Assembly (NCBI GenBank): GCA_905221605.1
Contig: CAJNDS010002311.1
Coordinates: forward strand, 217,501-281,500
DNA: 64,000 bases
Reading direction: 5' to 3'
Origin: Symbiodinium natans
Taxonomy: Eukaryota > Sar > Dinophyceae > Suessiales > Symbiodiniaceae
Positions within the stretch are counted from its first letter, which is position 1; each line of letters begins with the position of its first letter. Shown piece by piece: positions 1-11,131 of this stretch. Below the pieces are notes generated by a model. It did not search any database. It saw only the letters and a program-made list of their open reading frames with translations, and was not told where the DNA came from. The translations under genes were made by a program, and so were the position numbers.

Positions 1-45
1 ACCCTAAGCCCTAGGAACCCTAAACCCTAAGCCCTAAGCCCCAAG
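1..45. repeat. Degenerate CCCTAAR telomere-like tract
   Basis: C-rich strand heptamers mixing CCCTAAA, CCCTAAG and CCCTAGGAA open the window. Similar tracts occur throughout, so this is not evidence of a chromosome end. Confidence 0.8.
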
Positions 46-134
46 TCCTAAGACTGCAGATGAGAGCCAAGCTTAAGCATATGAGCATGGCATGCCGAAG
101 TTGTCTATGTCTCTGCTGTTTGCTTTTTCTTAAA

Positions 135-296
135 CGCTAAAGCCTACAGCCTAAAGCCTAAAGCCCAAAGCCTAAAGCCCAAACCCTAAAGCCCAAACCC
201 TAAAGCCTAAAGCCTAAAGCCTAAAGCCTAAAGCCTAAAGCCTAAAGCCTAAAGCCTAAAGCCTAAAGCCTAAAGCCTAAAGCCTAAAGCCTAAAC
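135..296. repeat. CCTAAAG variant telomere-like array
   Basis: The first units mix CCTAAAG, CCCAAAG and CCCTAAA. From about 200 onward it is almost purely CCTAAAG, so one variant unit has been homogenised locally. It forms the left flank of the island at 297-398. Confidence 0.9.
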
Positions 297-398
297 CGAT
301 ACAGGACCGAGGATGGTCTTGTGGACTTCCTGCTGAGAGCTGCTTGAGGCGTCGAGCTTCAAAGCTGTTCGTGGCCTGATACGTATCGGTCCGCTGCG
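297..398. other. Island capped by inverted telomere-like arrays
   Basis: About 100 bp of non-repetitive sequence lies between a C-rich array on the left and TTTAGGG units on the right. It carries CCGATAC near its left end and GTATCGG near its right end, a short inverted repeat. The right edge reads GCGTTTAGGG, as in the islands at 23119 and 62312. No protein was recognised. Confidence 0.5.
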
Positions 399-535
399 TT
401 TAGGGTTTAGGGTTTGGGGTTTAGGGTCTAGGGTTTAGGGTTGCCATCCACCCCCCCGCGCAGGGTGGTATTGTAAGGGGCTGTGCCCTTCTTCTCCACC
501 CTGGCAGAGCACCAGCCGCCCTAAACTGCCTCCTC

Positions 536-604
536 TTAGGGTTTAGGGTTTCGGGTTTAGGGCTAGGGTTTAGGGTTTAGGGTTTAGGGTTTAGGTTTTA
601 GGGT
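536..604. repeat. TTTAGGG array
   Basis: G-rich orientation with a few variant units (TTTCGGG, CTAGGG, TTTTAGGG). A shorter G-rich tract lies at 399-446. The 90 bp between the two are unique and GC-rich. Confidence 0.85.
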
Positions 605-630
605 TAAGGGCTTAGGCTTTAGAGTAAAAG

Positions 631-725
631 CTTGGTAGCCAGTAACCAGATTAGCATAAGGGTACCCTTTTTCGGAGTGGGTCACTGTGTTAGGGAACCC
701 GAAAATGGGACACCACTGGGCACCG
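631..725. mobile_element. MITE-like inverted repeat, family A
   Basis: Left end GGTAGCCAGTAACC and right end CACCACTGGGCACC form an imperfect inverted repeat. The inner AAGGGTACCCTTTTT and TAGGGAACCC segments are shared with copies near 4.7, 15.5, 19.5, 26.7, 26.9 and 48.1 kb. It has no coding capacity. Confidence 0.6.
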
Positions 726-1146
726 TAAAACCCTAAACTTGGAGGTTCATGGTTGCATATAACCCCAATTAGGCTTTAGGGTTTAGGGTTTAGGGTTTAG
801 GCCAAGAAAGGGCGAGTTTAGGACACAGTCCAGGACCGTAGCAGCCTGAAAGCCGTAATGACAATTTTGAAGCCTTTTCGTGGGCCACTGTGCAACATTC
901 CTAGATACGTATACTTCCCCAAAACCCTATTCTAATTATGAAGGCCGCTATACTAAGACTTAAACCCTAAACCTGAAACCTCAAACTCACAACCCCAGAA
1001 GCCTAAAAATGTAGAGTTTAGGGTTTAGGGTTTGGGCTATAGGATTTAGGGTTTCGGGTTTAGGGGTAACTGTTTGAATCAAACTTGAACTCAACACCCT
1101 AACCTTAAACCCTAACCCTAAGCCCTAAACCCTATTCCCTAAACCC

Positions 1147-1233
1147 ACCCTCGCCATGGTGGAGTTCGTGGCCCAGCACGCGCTGTACGCCGTCCCGGAG
1201 GGCCGAGTTTCAAAGCTTTGGGGTGGCTTTCGA
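1147..1233 (+). CDS. Exon-like island, plus strand (partial)
   Basis: A GC-rich stretch between two CCCTAAA tracts is open in one plus frame and reads TLAMVEFVAQHALYAVPEGR and onward. Its codon use and base composition differ from the AT- and repeat-rich surroundings. I did not recognise the family. Both flanks are C-rich, so it is not a capped island. It could be an exon of an intron-rich gene or a gene fragment. Confidence 0.35.
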
Positions 1234-1800
1234 TGTAGCCCTAAACCCTAAACCCTAAACCCTAAACCTTGAACTCAAGCTGAATTGCAGTACCCTAAGC
1301 CTTATAAACCCTAAAACCAGCGTGATTGCGAAACCGCCTGCAGACCCAATGGACAACGTGGTGTTCTCCGGGTAGGGTTTGAATTCACGAAGTCGGTTAG
1401 CAAAAGTCATGTGACCTAAAACCCAAGATCGGGCCTTGAAGCCCCACGTATAACTGGGGGGCCGCTACAAATCTGAACAGCCCGAACCGCTACAACCCCC
1501 TAAACACGCTGAAACCCCATTAACGACCCTTTAAACAACCCCTAAAAAAGCCCTAGCAAGGCCGTTACAAAAACCCGGAGAAGACCCTAAAAAGCCTGAA
1601 TAAACAACCCCTAGCATGAACATGGAGAATCGAACCCTTTTTAAACGCCTAGAAAGGCAAAAACACACACACACACACACACAAAAAAAAAAACAAACAA
1701 AAAACTAAAAACAGAGATCAAAGTACTTCGAAGGAGGCCCTACCGGTCCGTGGGCTTCGGCCCTGCACTCAGGACTTTCAGCGTTTGTTGGTTTTTTAGG

Positions 1801-1905
1801 GCTGAGGGTTTAGGGTCTAGGTTTAGGGTTTAGGGTTTAGGGTTTAGGGTTTAGGGTTTAGGGCTTAGGGTTTAGGGTTTGGGGGGGGGGGGGGGGGGGG
1901 GGTTG
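1801..1905. repeat. TTTAGGG array ending in a poly-G run
   Basis: About eight near-perfect heptamers are followed by about 23 G (1879-1902). The next 400 bp (1905-2300) hold only scattered degenerate TTAGGG words in a G/T-rich strand; I see no gene there. Confidence 0.85.
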
Positions 1906-2297
1906 GTTTTGGGGTTTAGGGATTTAGGTTCTTGTGGCTTTTGGAAGATTTGTAGGGCTTCTTGGCTTGGGGTCTTCTTTAGGGTTGTGAGCGTTTGTCA
2001 CAGCTTTCGGGAAGTTATGGGGGTTTAGGGTTTTGGGCTTGGGGTTGTAGATTGCTTTTAGGGTTGTGGGGCTTAGGGTGTTGGAGTCTAGGGGTTCTAG
2101 GGGCTGGCTCAGGGCTTGAGGTTTTTGGGGTTTGGGGATGTAGGGCTTAGGGATTCAAGGGTGTTTGGGCGCCGTAGGGTTCTAGGCTTTTGGTGTTTAG
2201 GGACTTAGGCTTGTAGAGGTGTAGGGCATGAGGGCTTTTGGGGGGTTGTAGTGTAACAGGGCTTTGGGGTTTCGGGTTTTGCTTTTGGGGCTTGAGT

Positions 2298-2362
2298 CCC
2301 TAAACCCTAAACCCTAAACCCTAAACCCCAAACCCCAAACCCTAAACCCTAAACCCGTCCAG
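2298..2362. repeat. CCCTAAA array
   Basis: About nine C-rich units, two of them CCCCAAA. The region 2400-3150 beyond it holds degenerate telomere words and unique GC-rich patches (2600-2740) without a supported gene. Confidence 0.85.
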
Positions 2363-3149
2363 GCTAAGGACTTCGTGCTTCAGGGTTTTGCGGCCTCGTG
2401 GGGTTTTGTGGCTTTGGGGGTTTGGGGGGTTCGAGTGGTTTGGGTACTAAGGATTAAAAATCAAGTTTGCGACTTTAGGGTGGGGTTGGTGTTTAAAGTT
2501 TGGGAGGGTTTCATGTGGGGTTCTGTGTATTGGGAATTGGGGTTTAGAGTTTGCTCAAGGCTTTGATGTTTCGGGCTTGGTGTTTAGGGCTGCAACGTTG
2601 GTTGTGTTCGAAGACAGGTGCTTCCTGCAGTGGAAGTAGACATGTGTACTCGGCCGGGTTACCGCGGCCCAGCACAGTCGCGCGCGAATAGTAGAGGTCC
2701 CGCGTTCGGCATCTGCAGACACTGGGTGACAGAAACCCAAAACCCTAGCCTAAACCCTGAAACCTAAACCCTAAACTCTAAACCCTAAACCCTAAACCCA
2801 CATGAACCTTAATTGGCGATGCGCCTGAAAGCAACAACACACTGGAAGACATGCAACATCCTCTAACTCTAAACCCCAAACCCTAAACCCCAAACCCTGA
2901 ACCCTAACCGTACACCCTAATCCTTGGAGCCCTAACTGCAAGACGAAAGGCCATGAAGAGCGAATCCCTATGTAGGGTTCAGGGTTTAGGGTTCCCTAAA
3001 GCCTATAAAACCTCATGACCCTGTACGCTTGGGCATGAACCTGAGCATGAACATCCATTTTGGCTGCTGCCATGAGTCTCCAAGTGCCCTGAAGCCGATG
3101 AGGGCCCAGGCTCCGCTCAAGAAGATCGTTTAGGGCTTATAAGGTTCAG

Positions 3150-3480
3150 GGTTCAGGGTTTAGGGCTAGAAGCAGAGAATTGGCGGCCCTAAATCTGCAT
3201 TTCAAGTAGAGTAAGGGGTTCAGGGTTTAGGGCTAGAAGTAGAGAATTGACGGCCCTAAATCTGCGTTTCAAGTAGAGTAAGGGGTTCAGGGTTTAGGGC
3301 TAGAAGTAGAGAATTGACGGCCCTAAATCTGCATTTCAAGTAGAGTAAGGGGTTCAGGGTTTAGGGCTAGAAGTAGAGAATTGACGGCCCTAAATCTGCG
3401 TTTCAAGTAGAGTAAGGGGTTCAGGGTTTAGGGCTAGAAGTAGAGAATTGACGGCCCTAAATCTGCATTTCAAGTAGAGT
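3150..3480. repeat. 67-bp tandem repeat, five copies
   Basis: The word CTAGAAG recurs at 3166, 3233, 3300, 3367 and 3434, giving a 67-bp period. Each unit contains one TTTAGGG word. One site alternates strictly, CTGCAT then CTGCGT, through the five copies, so the working unit is a 134-bp dimer. Confidence 0.95.
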
Positions 3481-4209
3481 AAGGGAAGCCCCTCACCCTC
3501 TGTGTAGCCCAAGGAATACAAAGGGTGCCCTGGTGTTGTTTGACGGGCTGACGAGGGATGAAGGGGTTTAAGCGCATCACTGGGCATCCTGGCTGTGCAA
3601 GCGCACAAGTGTACGGTGCCAGAGTCTTATGAGACGATCTACAAACCGTAACTTCTACAGGGAACGGGGACCATCGCAAGAACATCCGCGCGACATGGGG
3701 GGGTTGATCAAAGCTAGGGGCCCTTGTTTTGGCACCCGAAACCCTAAACCATCAACCCTAAGCCGTAAACCCTACACCCTTTGGGTACCCTAAGCTATCA
3801 AAGAGAAACCCCACAAGGGCCCGCAATTTCGAGCACTTCCCCACATAAGCAAGACTGGAAGATAAAGCCACGTGGCCACGCAAGCCGGGGAGACATAGGG
3901 ACTCAACCCATGGGAATCATGCGGTCCACTGGTACTTAAACCGAAAGCGTTCGTACTCATGCATTCAAGTTTACAGGTGCTTTAAGTAAGTTAGAAAGGC
4001 GTGAGACATGGACACTTCCTGTCGAGCAGGCTTGGCGCTCTTGCGGTATAGTTTTGATCGCCTCCCTTCTGCTTTAACCCGAAACCCTAAACCCTATGAC
4101 CTAAACCCTAAACCCTAAACCTTAGTGACAGGGTCACGTGGCAGACGCAAAGCCATGAATCGGCTCAAGCGTCGTTCGCATCAAAAGAACCCGGTCGGAT
4201 CTCCTGGAG

Positions 4210-4353
4210 GCTTAGGGTTTAGGGTTTAGGGTTTATAGGGTTTAGGGTTTAGGGTTTAGGGTTTAGGGTTTAGGGTTTAGGGTTTAGGGTTTAGGGTTTA
4301 GGGTTTATAGGGCTTAGGGTTTAGGGCTTAGGGTTTAGGGTTTCTGCAGGTGA
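4210..4353. repeat. TTTAGGG array
   Basis: About 20 G-rich units with two TTTATAGGG and two CTTAGGG variants. Between the satellite and this array (3480-4210) there is mostly unique sequence with short CCCTAAA tracts at 3738 and 4083-4120. Confidence 0.9.
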
Positions 4354-4658
4354 GGGTGTAGGATGGTGCGGGTTTTGGTTTGGGGACTCAGGCCTATGAT
4401 TCGACACATGCGCATCTACGTATACATACATACGCAGAACAGTATTTCGCTTAGTTGTCCAGTAACCTGGGGGAATTCAAGGTTAGCCTTTGGGATTATA
4501 AGGGGATTATACTACCCCAAAAAGGTTAAAGGTCACCTACTCTACTGCTAGGTTAGTGTATGGAAGGACCCGTGCCAGAGAACGATGTTTGACAGCTGTA
4601 CTTCGAGCGCTGTCTTGACATCAGCATGTGCCAGAGCTTAGGGTTTAGGATCTATAGG

Positions 4659-4761
4659 CTTGGCAGCCCAGCTAAGGGTGCCCCTTTTTTTTGGGGGTTG
4701 GGTACTTTATAAGGGAGCCTTGAATAAAAAAAGGAAGAAAGGGCACCACTGGGCTACCAAG
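4659..4761. mobile_element. MITE-like inverted repeat, family A
   Basis: Left end CTTGGCAGCCCAGCTAAGGG and right end GGGCACCACTGGGCTACCAAG (shortened here to its outer bases) are inverted copies of each other. The middle has ACTTTATAAGGGAGCC as in other family A members. Confidence 0.7.
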
Positions 4762-6150
4762 TAGGGTTTAGAGGTTCAGCATTTGGGGCTTCGGGTTGTG
4801 GGACTTCGGACCTCGGAATTGAGGGTTTCAGGGTTTAAGGGTTTAACGGTTTAGGGGATAGGGTTTAGAGCGTCAAAACCCCAAACCCAGAATGCCTTAA
4901 TGCGAATTAGGGTTTAGGGTTGAGGGTTTAGGCTTAAGGCTTATCGTATAGGGCCACTCTACAGTAGGGGATAGGCCCTCGCGCCTCGGCAACTTGCGGT
5001 TTGGCGCAGGGCATCAGCCAGCCTCTCATGTTTCTTCGAGTTTTGGGGCTTAGGGACCGTGGTGTCTTGATTCAAGGGGTTTAGGGTTTAGGGTTTAGGG
5101 TTTAGGGTTTAGGTAAAGGGCTGGTAAAGGGCTGGAGGGCTGGAGGGAGGGCTTGAGATCAAGGCTTTAAACATCTACCCAGCCCTGAGCCAACCTGATA
5201 TTTGTTATTGCCGAAATGCCAAACAAGAAACTGCCAGGGTCTGATCCAACGAACGCCCGTCTTTTCTTGAATGCATTCACCGTAGGGTTTGGGGTTCAGG
5301 GTTTCGGCTCTTTATAGGGTTTAGGGTTTAAAGGGGCTGGGGTTTAGGGTTAGGGTTTCCAATGCATACACACCTAGTGCTCTTAAAGTTTCTTTGTGAG
5401 TCCGGCAGCATTTTTGAGGGGATGTAGGGTCTTTGGGCTGCAGGGGGTTTCAGGCTTTGGGGTGGAACCCTCAACCCTAAACCCTAAACCCGAAACCCTA
5501 AAACCTGAAACCCTGACCCTCGCCTGGCACGCCAGTGTCTGCAGCATTGCAGCACAGAAACCGGCACTGGCCAAGCCTCCCAGGTTTGCAGTTTGGAGGC
5601 AACCCTAAACCTACAAACCCTAACCCCTAACCCCCCGTCTCAGCTGTTCGGGCCTTCGACGACGTGCGAATGCGAATTCGACAACGCGAGACGGCGACGC
5701 ACCTTGCAGCCCCTAAACCCTAAACCCTAAACCCGAGGGTTTGGGGTTTAGGGATCTGAGGTCTGCCCTGATCTAGAAGAATGCTTACTACAATTGATGC
5801 CCGGACAAGGCTCACTTGCCAGTTTGCAAGAAAAACCTAAAGAACAACAAATAATGGAAAAAGGCGCACTTCTTTGTCTGATGTATAAGGGAACGTAGAG
5901 GCCAAACTCAAAAAACTTGAAGCGCTTAAGGTCTCGGGGACTTGGTACCAAAACGCTACCCTAAACCCTAAACCCTCTCCCCTAAACCCTACACCCCACC
6001 AGGGTCCCGAAGCCCCCCCCCCCCCTTCCTCAATCCTGTGGCGGTCCATTTGCACACCTACCTTCGTTTGGGGTTAGGGTTTAGGGTTTAGGGTTTAAGG
6101 TGTAAGGTTTAGAGTTTAGGGGCTTTTAGGGGTTAGGCTAGGGTTTACAT

Positions 6151-6370
6151 TTTAGGGTGTACCGGGTGTACTGGGTCTATAGGGTTCAAAGGGCTTACCC
6201 TAACGCTCTAAGGACCCTCCTACAGAGGGACTCCTCCCAATTAGGAGGAGTCCCTCTGTAGGAGGGTCCTTAGAGATAAGGAGGGTTCTGGGTCTCAAGT
6301 CCAAGGTTTTTGAGGGCCCAAGAGCCTTAGGGTAAGCCCTTTAAACCCAGTACACCCGGTACACCTTAAA
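6151..6370. mobile_element. Nested MITE-like hairpins (family D inside another element)
   Basis: Outer arms GGTGTACCGGGTGTACTGGG and CCCAGTACACCCGGTACACC enclose a second pair of arms (AAAGGGCTTACCCTAA and TTAGGGTAAGCCCTTT). Inside these is a perfect 32-bp hairpin at 6206-6275 with a 6-nt loop. The inner words (CCTCCTACAGAGGGACT, GGGCCCAAGAGCC) mark it as a relative of the family D copies at 27.4 and 52.4 kb. Confidence 0.8.
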
Positions 6371-6816
6371 GTGTACTGTAGACCCTAACCCCTAAACCCC
6401 AAAACCCCTAAACCCTACCCCCAAACCCTAAACCCGATGTAAACCCTGATACCTAAACTCTGCAGCTGGGGTTGGCTAAAGGGCTGCCCTAAAAACCCGA
6501 TAAACCTCATGAACCCTAAAGACCCTAAAACCCGCCCTGAATGTAAACATATCCAAGAAAAGCCTAAAAACCCTATACACCCTAAAAGCCCTAAGACTCA
6601 CAAAACCGAGAAAAAAACCGTAAACACTCCCTGAAAGCCGTAAAACCTGAGCCCGAAAATTTGAAAAAAAACTCAGCCCCGAACCCTAAACCCGAAACCC
6701 TACACCCTAAACCCTAAACCCTAAACCCTAAACCCTTGGGATTTTGTAGTTTTGAAAGACGGCTGTGCAGGCCTCTTCGGCTTTGAGTCCTGCAAGGCAT
6801 AGGATCTTTTTGGCTG

Positions 6817-6905
6817 AGTTTAGGGTTTAGGGTTTAGGGTTTAGGGCTTAGGGCTTAGGGTTTAGGTTTTAGGGTTTAGGGCTTAGGGTTTAGGGTTTGG
6901 GGTTC
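6817..6905. repeat. TTTAGGG array with CTTAGGG variants
   Basis: G-rich orientation, about 12 units. The upstream stretch 6370-6735 is a loose field of CCCTAAA and near-variants. Downstream (6905-7150) only scattered TTAGGG words are visible. Confidence 0.85.
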
Positions 6906-7174
6906 ACGTTCGCGGGCTTCAGGCGTTGAAAGTTTCAGGATTTCAGGGTTTCGGGTGATGGGTTTTTATGGGGTTCAGGGGGCTTGGGGTTTTTAGAATT
7001 AGGGCTGTAGAGCGATAGGATTCGAGGGACCTGTTTAGGGTTTTAGGGTAAGTTTAGGATAGGAGGGTGATCAGGGACTGAAGTTTGGGGCTTGAAGGGC
7101 TTTAGTGGCATTGGGGTTCTTCAGAGTTTCGGGCTTTTGGGGTTTTAATCCTAAATCCTAAACCCTAAACCCTG

Positions 7175-7288
7175 CGTCAATGAAATCCATTCCCGCCCTC
7201 TCTCCAGTCTCAACGAGCCAGGCGGTGGTTGCCCATCCTCGGGCTCGCGCCTTCTCCGCATGGGTGGTGGTGTCGGTGTGGAGTGGTT
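7175..7288. other. Island capped by inverted telomere-like arrays
   Basis: Unique GC-rich sequence with CCCTAAACCCT on its left and TTTAGGG units (7286-7350) on its right. The right edge reads GTGGTTTAGGG, so a GT is available at the boundary. No protein family was recognised in it. Confidence 0.45.
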
Positions 7289-8169
7289 TAGGGTTTAGGG
7301 TTTAGGGTTTGGGGATTAGGGTTTAGGGTTTAGGGTTTAGGGTTTAGGGTGCTGGAGCTTCTGCGACACGGCTTGGGTGACCGTCGTCGCGGTTGTCTTT
7401 GACCAGCTGCTTCTGCTGCTGCATGAGCCTGTGGGAGCTTTTGCGCAGGAATGTTTTTGTTGCGCCTGTCTGCACCCTAAACTTCCCTAAACCCTACGTA
7501 AACCCTAAACCCTGAACCCTAAACCGCGCTTGCTGCCTCTTTGCGCAACTTGCGCCTGAGAAATTCGAGACGCAGCAGCGCGAAGCCGCGAAGCACACCA
7601 CCTGGACCCGAAATCAAGCTGGATGCGATGCAATGCCCGAAACCCTAAACCCTAAGCCCTAAGCCCTAAACCCTAAACCCGAAACCCTAAACCCTAAACC
7701 CTACTCAAGTCGACCCAGGAGCTCTCGCCAGGCTAGGGTTTAGGGGTATTCGGGCCCGAAGCCCTTATTATGGAAGGCATTTGGGCCCAAAGGCCCTACT
7801 CTGAAAAGTCTTTTGGGGCCGTTCTTGAGCCTAAGGGGAACGCAAAAACGCCAGCCACTTACCACTTCAACTCAACAGAATACGAGGGACCTGGGGTCGG
7901 AGAAAGGCTAACAAAGTGATTGACCCAAACCCTAAACGCTAAACCCTAAACACCTTCATCCCAAAGCCCTTACACCCTAAAACCCTCGCCCTGTCGCGAG
8001 CACGAAAAACTCCCTAAGCCCTAAGCCTGAAAACCCTGAGACCCTTAACCAGTGTTTGGGGAACCCTAAACCCTAAACCCTAAGCCCTAAACCCTAAACC
8101 CTAAACCGTAAACCGTCCTGGAGCTGCTTCGGCAGGAATTCGGATTCATTCACCTGTGAGGTGGCAGTC

Positions 8170-8280
8170 ATCTAATATAATAAAATTTAACATAACAGAA
8201 TATAAACTAAAATAAAACAAAATCAAATAAAATTAAACTAAATTATATGATATGATATGATCTAATATAATTAATAAAGT
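8170..8280. other. AT-rich simple-sequence patch
   Basis: About 110 bp composed almost only of A and T, with ATATGATATGATATGATC and many TAAAAT words. It stands out from the GC-rich neighbours and borders the coding relic at 8506-8744. Confidence 0.8.
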
Positions 8281-8505
8281 ACACAAGGTTCGGCAAGGAC
8301 ACTGGAAGCAGCAACGCCCTGTAGTAGGCTAATCTAATTTGTCTGCCATCAAAGCAGCTGCTTGTCACCTCTTACTACTTAAATGAATCACGCAATTGAA
8401 TCTCCAAGCCCCCAGACCTACATCGCCAGCGGCGCCCTCGGGTACTGCCGGCAGGCAGGACGCCCTCCAGCTCGCCGAGCATGCCCTCCATCGCGGAAGC
8501 CTGTT

Positions 8506-8744
8506 CGATTTTCCAAGGTGATTTCTTGCGCAATCAGCCACGAGCCTGCGTCCAGCGATTGCTGGTCCAACGCGGCCAGCGCCAGGGCCGCGCGGGCCCG
8601 CGCTTCTTCTGGGCGCCCATCTCGATGGGTGTCCAGAATGCCCGCAAGGCACCATGCGACTCGGATCGTGCTTAGGTAACAGCCGAGTCTGCTGCGATGC
8701 TCGAGCCAGGCCCGGGCAGTTGCTTGGGTCCACGCTTTCTGTGC
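8506..8744 (-). pseudogene. Fragment of a dinoflagellate multicopy protein
   Basis: The minus strand is open from just after a TGA (8745-8747) and reads AWLEHRSRLGCYLSTIRVAW, then EEARARAALALAALDQQSLD and AGSWLIAQEITLEN. From memory, the pattern EARAR..LALA..DQ.S.D.GSW.LA.E..LE resembles the carboxyl part of a protein family repeated many times in Symbiodinium genomes; that resemblance needs a search. The function is unknown to me. The fragment has no start and loses similarity after LEN, so I call it a relic. A 144-residue ORF over the same bases in another minus frame looks like a shadow. Confidence 0.45.
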
Positions 8745-9312
8745 TCATGGTTGCAGCTGCCCGCATCAGGAGCTGCAGCGTGGTTTGGGGGCAGCCCACG
8801 CCCGCCCAAAATGGGCCTGACAGGCGGCCCCACGACCATTCTTTCCGCCCACTGGCTGGCGGGTCCCCAGAACCCTAAACCCTAAACCCTAAACCCTAAA
8901 CCCTAAACATCCCAAAGCACGCCCCTTAAGAAAGACCTTTATTTCAGGGTTAAGGATTTAGGATGCTCCAGGGTCTCGCTGTTGGATGACAGCTAGGGGT
9001 GGGTGGGCCGTCTTTGTGAACTGGAGTTCATAAGGGAGACCTGCGTATCCCTGTTACACATAGAGGAAGCCCCAAGCCCTGTTTGCAACCTAAGGATCCC
9101 CTAAACCGAACAAACCCTAAACCCTAAACCCTAAGCCCTAAACCCTAAACCCTAAACCCTAAACCCTGAACCTAAACCCCTAGGTATCCCAACTTCGGAA
9201 AACCCCCAAACCCAATGGAGCTTCCCAAAGACTACTGCAAGGGTTTAGGGCTGTAGGGTCGGTTTAGGGTTTCGGGTTTAGGGCTCAGTCTGAGGCCCTT
9301 AAACATCCAAGA

Positions 9313-9388
9313 TAGGGTTTAGGGTTTAGGGTTTAGGGTTTAGGGTTTAGGGTTTAGGGTTTAGGGTTTAGGGTTTAGGGTTTAGGGT
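9313..9388. repeat. TTTAGGG array
   Basis: About 11 uninterrupted G-rich heptamers. C-rich tracts lie at 8870-8910 and 9110-9180. The sequence between is unique without a supported gene. Confidence 0.95.
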
Positions 9389-10559
9389 TGCAGCCCCCTG
9401 ACATCAAGGCTTTGGGGTTCAGTGTGTATTGCTTTGGTCGCGCAGTAACCATATCAGAATGCGGGTGCTCTGTTTGGGGCTGGCAAACCGCAACCCCAAA
9501 GCTTAAAAGGGTCTAGTGTTTACGGCTTTGCCCTAAACAACCCTAAACCCTAAACCCTTAACCCTAAACCCTAACCCCCAAACCCCTGTGCCCCGATTCT
9601 GTGCCAGGCCACGCCGAGAGGCTCGGCCTGCAGCGCCATGGCACCCATGTAGATCGGCTCCTTGAAGGTTTTCTGGTTTGTTGCCGGGGGTTCACTAGGG
9701 GAAAGGGTTTAGGGTTTAGGGTTTAGGGTTTAGGGTTTAGGGTTTAGGGCTTAGGGTTTAGGGTTTGGTTTCGGGTTTTGGATTTACCTGGAACCCCAAC
9801 AACCCAATTATTTTTGGTCGTTGGTTTTTTTACGGGTTTTTACGGGCGAATACGGGTGATTACGGGCGTTTAGGAAATTTATGGGCGTTCTGCTTTTGGC
9901 TCTTGAAATTACGGATATTTATGGGCGTTTAGTGGTTTTTGAGGATTGGTGCAGAATTATGGGCGTTTCGGGGTTTTATGGGCGTTTAGTGGTTTTGAGG
10001 ATTGGTGCAGAATTATGGGCATCAGGGGTTTCGGGGTTGATCCAAACAAACAGGGCTGAGCATGCCAAAAACAAACAATCCTGAGCCCCTCAAAACTCCA
10101 GTCCCGAATCCCTACCTGGCAACCCACCCTTCTCGGCTTGAGATGGGGCGGGATTTATGGGTTTTTCTATACATGAGGCGTTTCCGTATAGATTTCAGGG
10201 GTTTTCCGTAGATTTCAGGGGGCTTTCCGTAGATCAAGGGTTTTCCGTGGGAGTTTCCAGTATTTCGGCTTTCCGTGGAATTATAGGTGCAATGTTTGAC
10301 CTTTCCGCGCCAGCTCAAATTATGGATTTTTACGATTTTTTTGCGGTTTTTAATGGTTTTTTAATGGTTTTTTTATGGGCGTTTTTGCGTGGATTCTTTC
10401 CGTAGGGGCTCTTGGTAAGGCCACGGAAACCCTAAATCAACAAGTTTACGGGCGAATTACGGGTTTTTATGGGTGAATTACGGGGTTTTACGGGCGTTTG
10501 GGGTGCTATTGCCGACCCCAACTGGAAAAAAAAACAGTCCAACATGCAACTGTAGTGGC

Positions 10560-10820
10560 ACCCTCAACCCTAAACACCCTCACTACAAACCCTCAACCCT
10601 AAAAACCCTCACTAAAAACCCTCAACCCTAAAAACCCTCAACCCTAAAATCCCTCAACCTAAAAACCCTCAACCTAAAAACCCTCAACCCTAAAACCCTC
10701 AACCCTAAAAACCCTCAACCCTAAAAACCCTTAACCCTAAACACCCTCAACCCTAAACACCCTCAACCCTAACAGTCCTCAACCCCAAGCACCCTCAACC
10801 CTAAAAACTCTCAATCCAAA
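10560..10820. repeat. CCCTCAACCCTAAAAA-type variant telomere field
   Basis: Units alternate CCCTCA and ACCCTAAAA, making a 14-16 bp compound variant of the telomere-type heptamer, C-rich on the plus strand. This compound unit is not seen at length elsewhere in the window. Confidence 0.85.
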
Positions 10821-11009
10821 ACAGGGCTTCGGGAAAGGTTTGATTGTGGGTCGGATTTGACAGTTGGGTTCACCCAAGCATTCCTGTGTTCCCTCTCTAA
10901 ACCGAAAACCCTTCAACCTCTGGAAGGGGACAAAGGTTCAGGCTCCGCTGTAAGCTTGGTGCTTGGTGGGTTGTATAGTTGTTTTTATACATTTTTATAC
11001 CGAATTCTC

Positions 11010-11131
11010 ATGTTCCCGATCTCGGAATTACGGGCGTTTCCAGTAAAATCCTAATCCTCCCCGATCTCGGAATTACGGGCGTTTCCAGTAAAATCCTAAT
11101 CCTCCCCGATTTCGGAATTACGGGCGTTTCC
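11010..11131. repeat. 45-bp tandem repeat, three copies
   Basis: CGATCTCGGAATTACGGGCG recurs at about 11017 and 11062 and, with one change, at 11107. The exact 45-bp spacing keeps a reading frame open, which explains a repetitive ORF here. Confidence 0.95.

Noticed and set aside
1-800. Chromosome end (true telomere) at the left edge
   Set aside because: Arrays of the same type and of both orientations occur throughout the window, and the left-edge units are degenerate, so nothing marks a real terminus.
3050-3075. Second spliced-leader match (CCATTTTGGCT)
   Set aside because: Eleven bases from the middle of the leader only; it is followed by GCTGCC rather than CAAG and has no gene context, so chance is likely.
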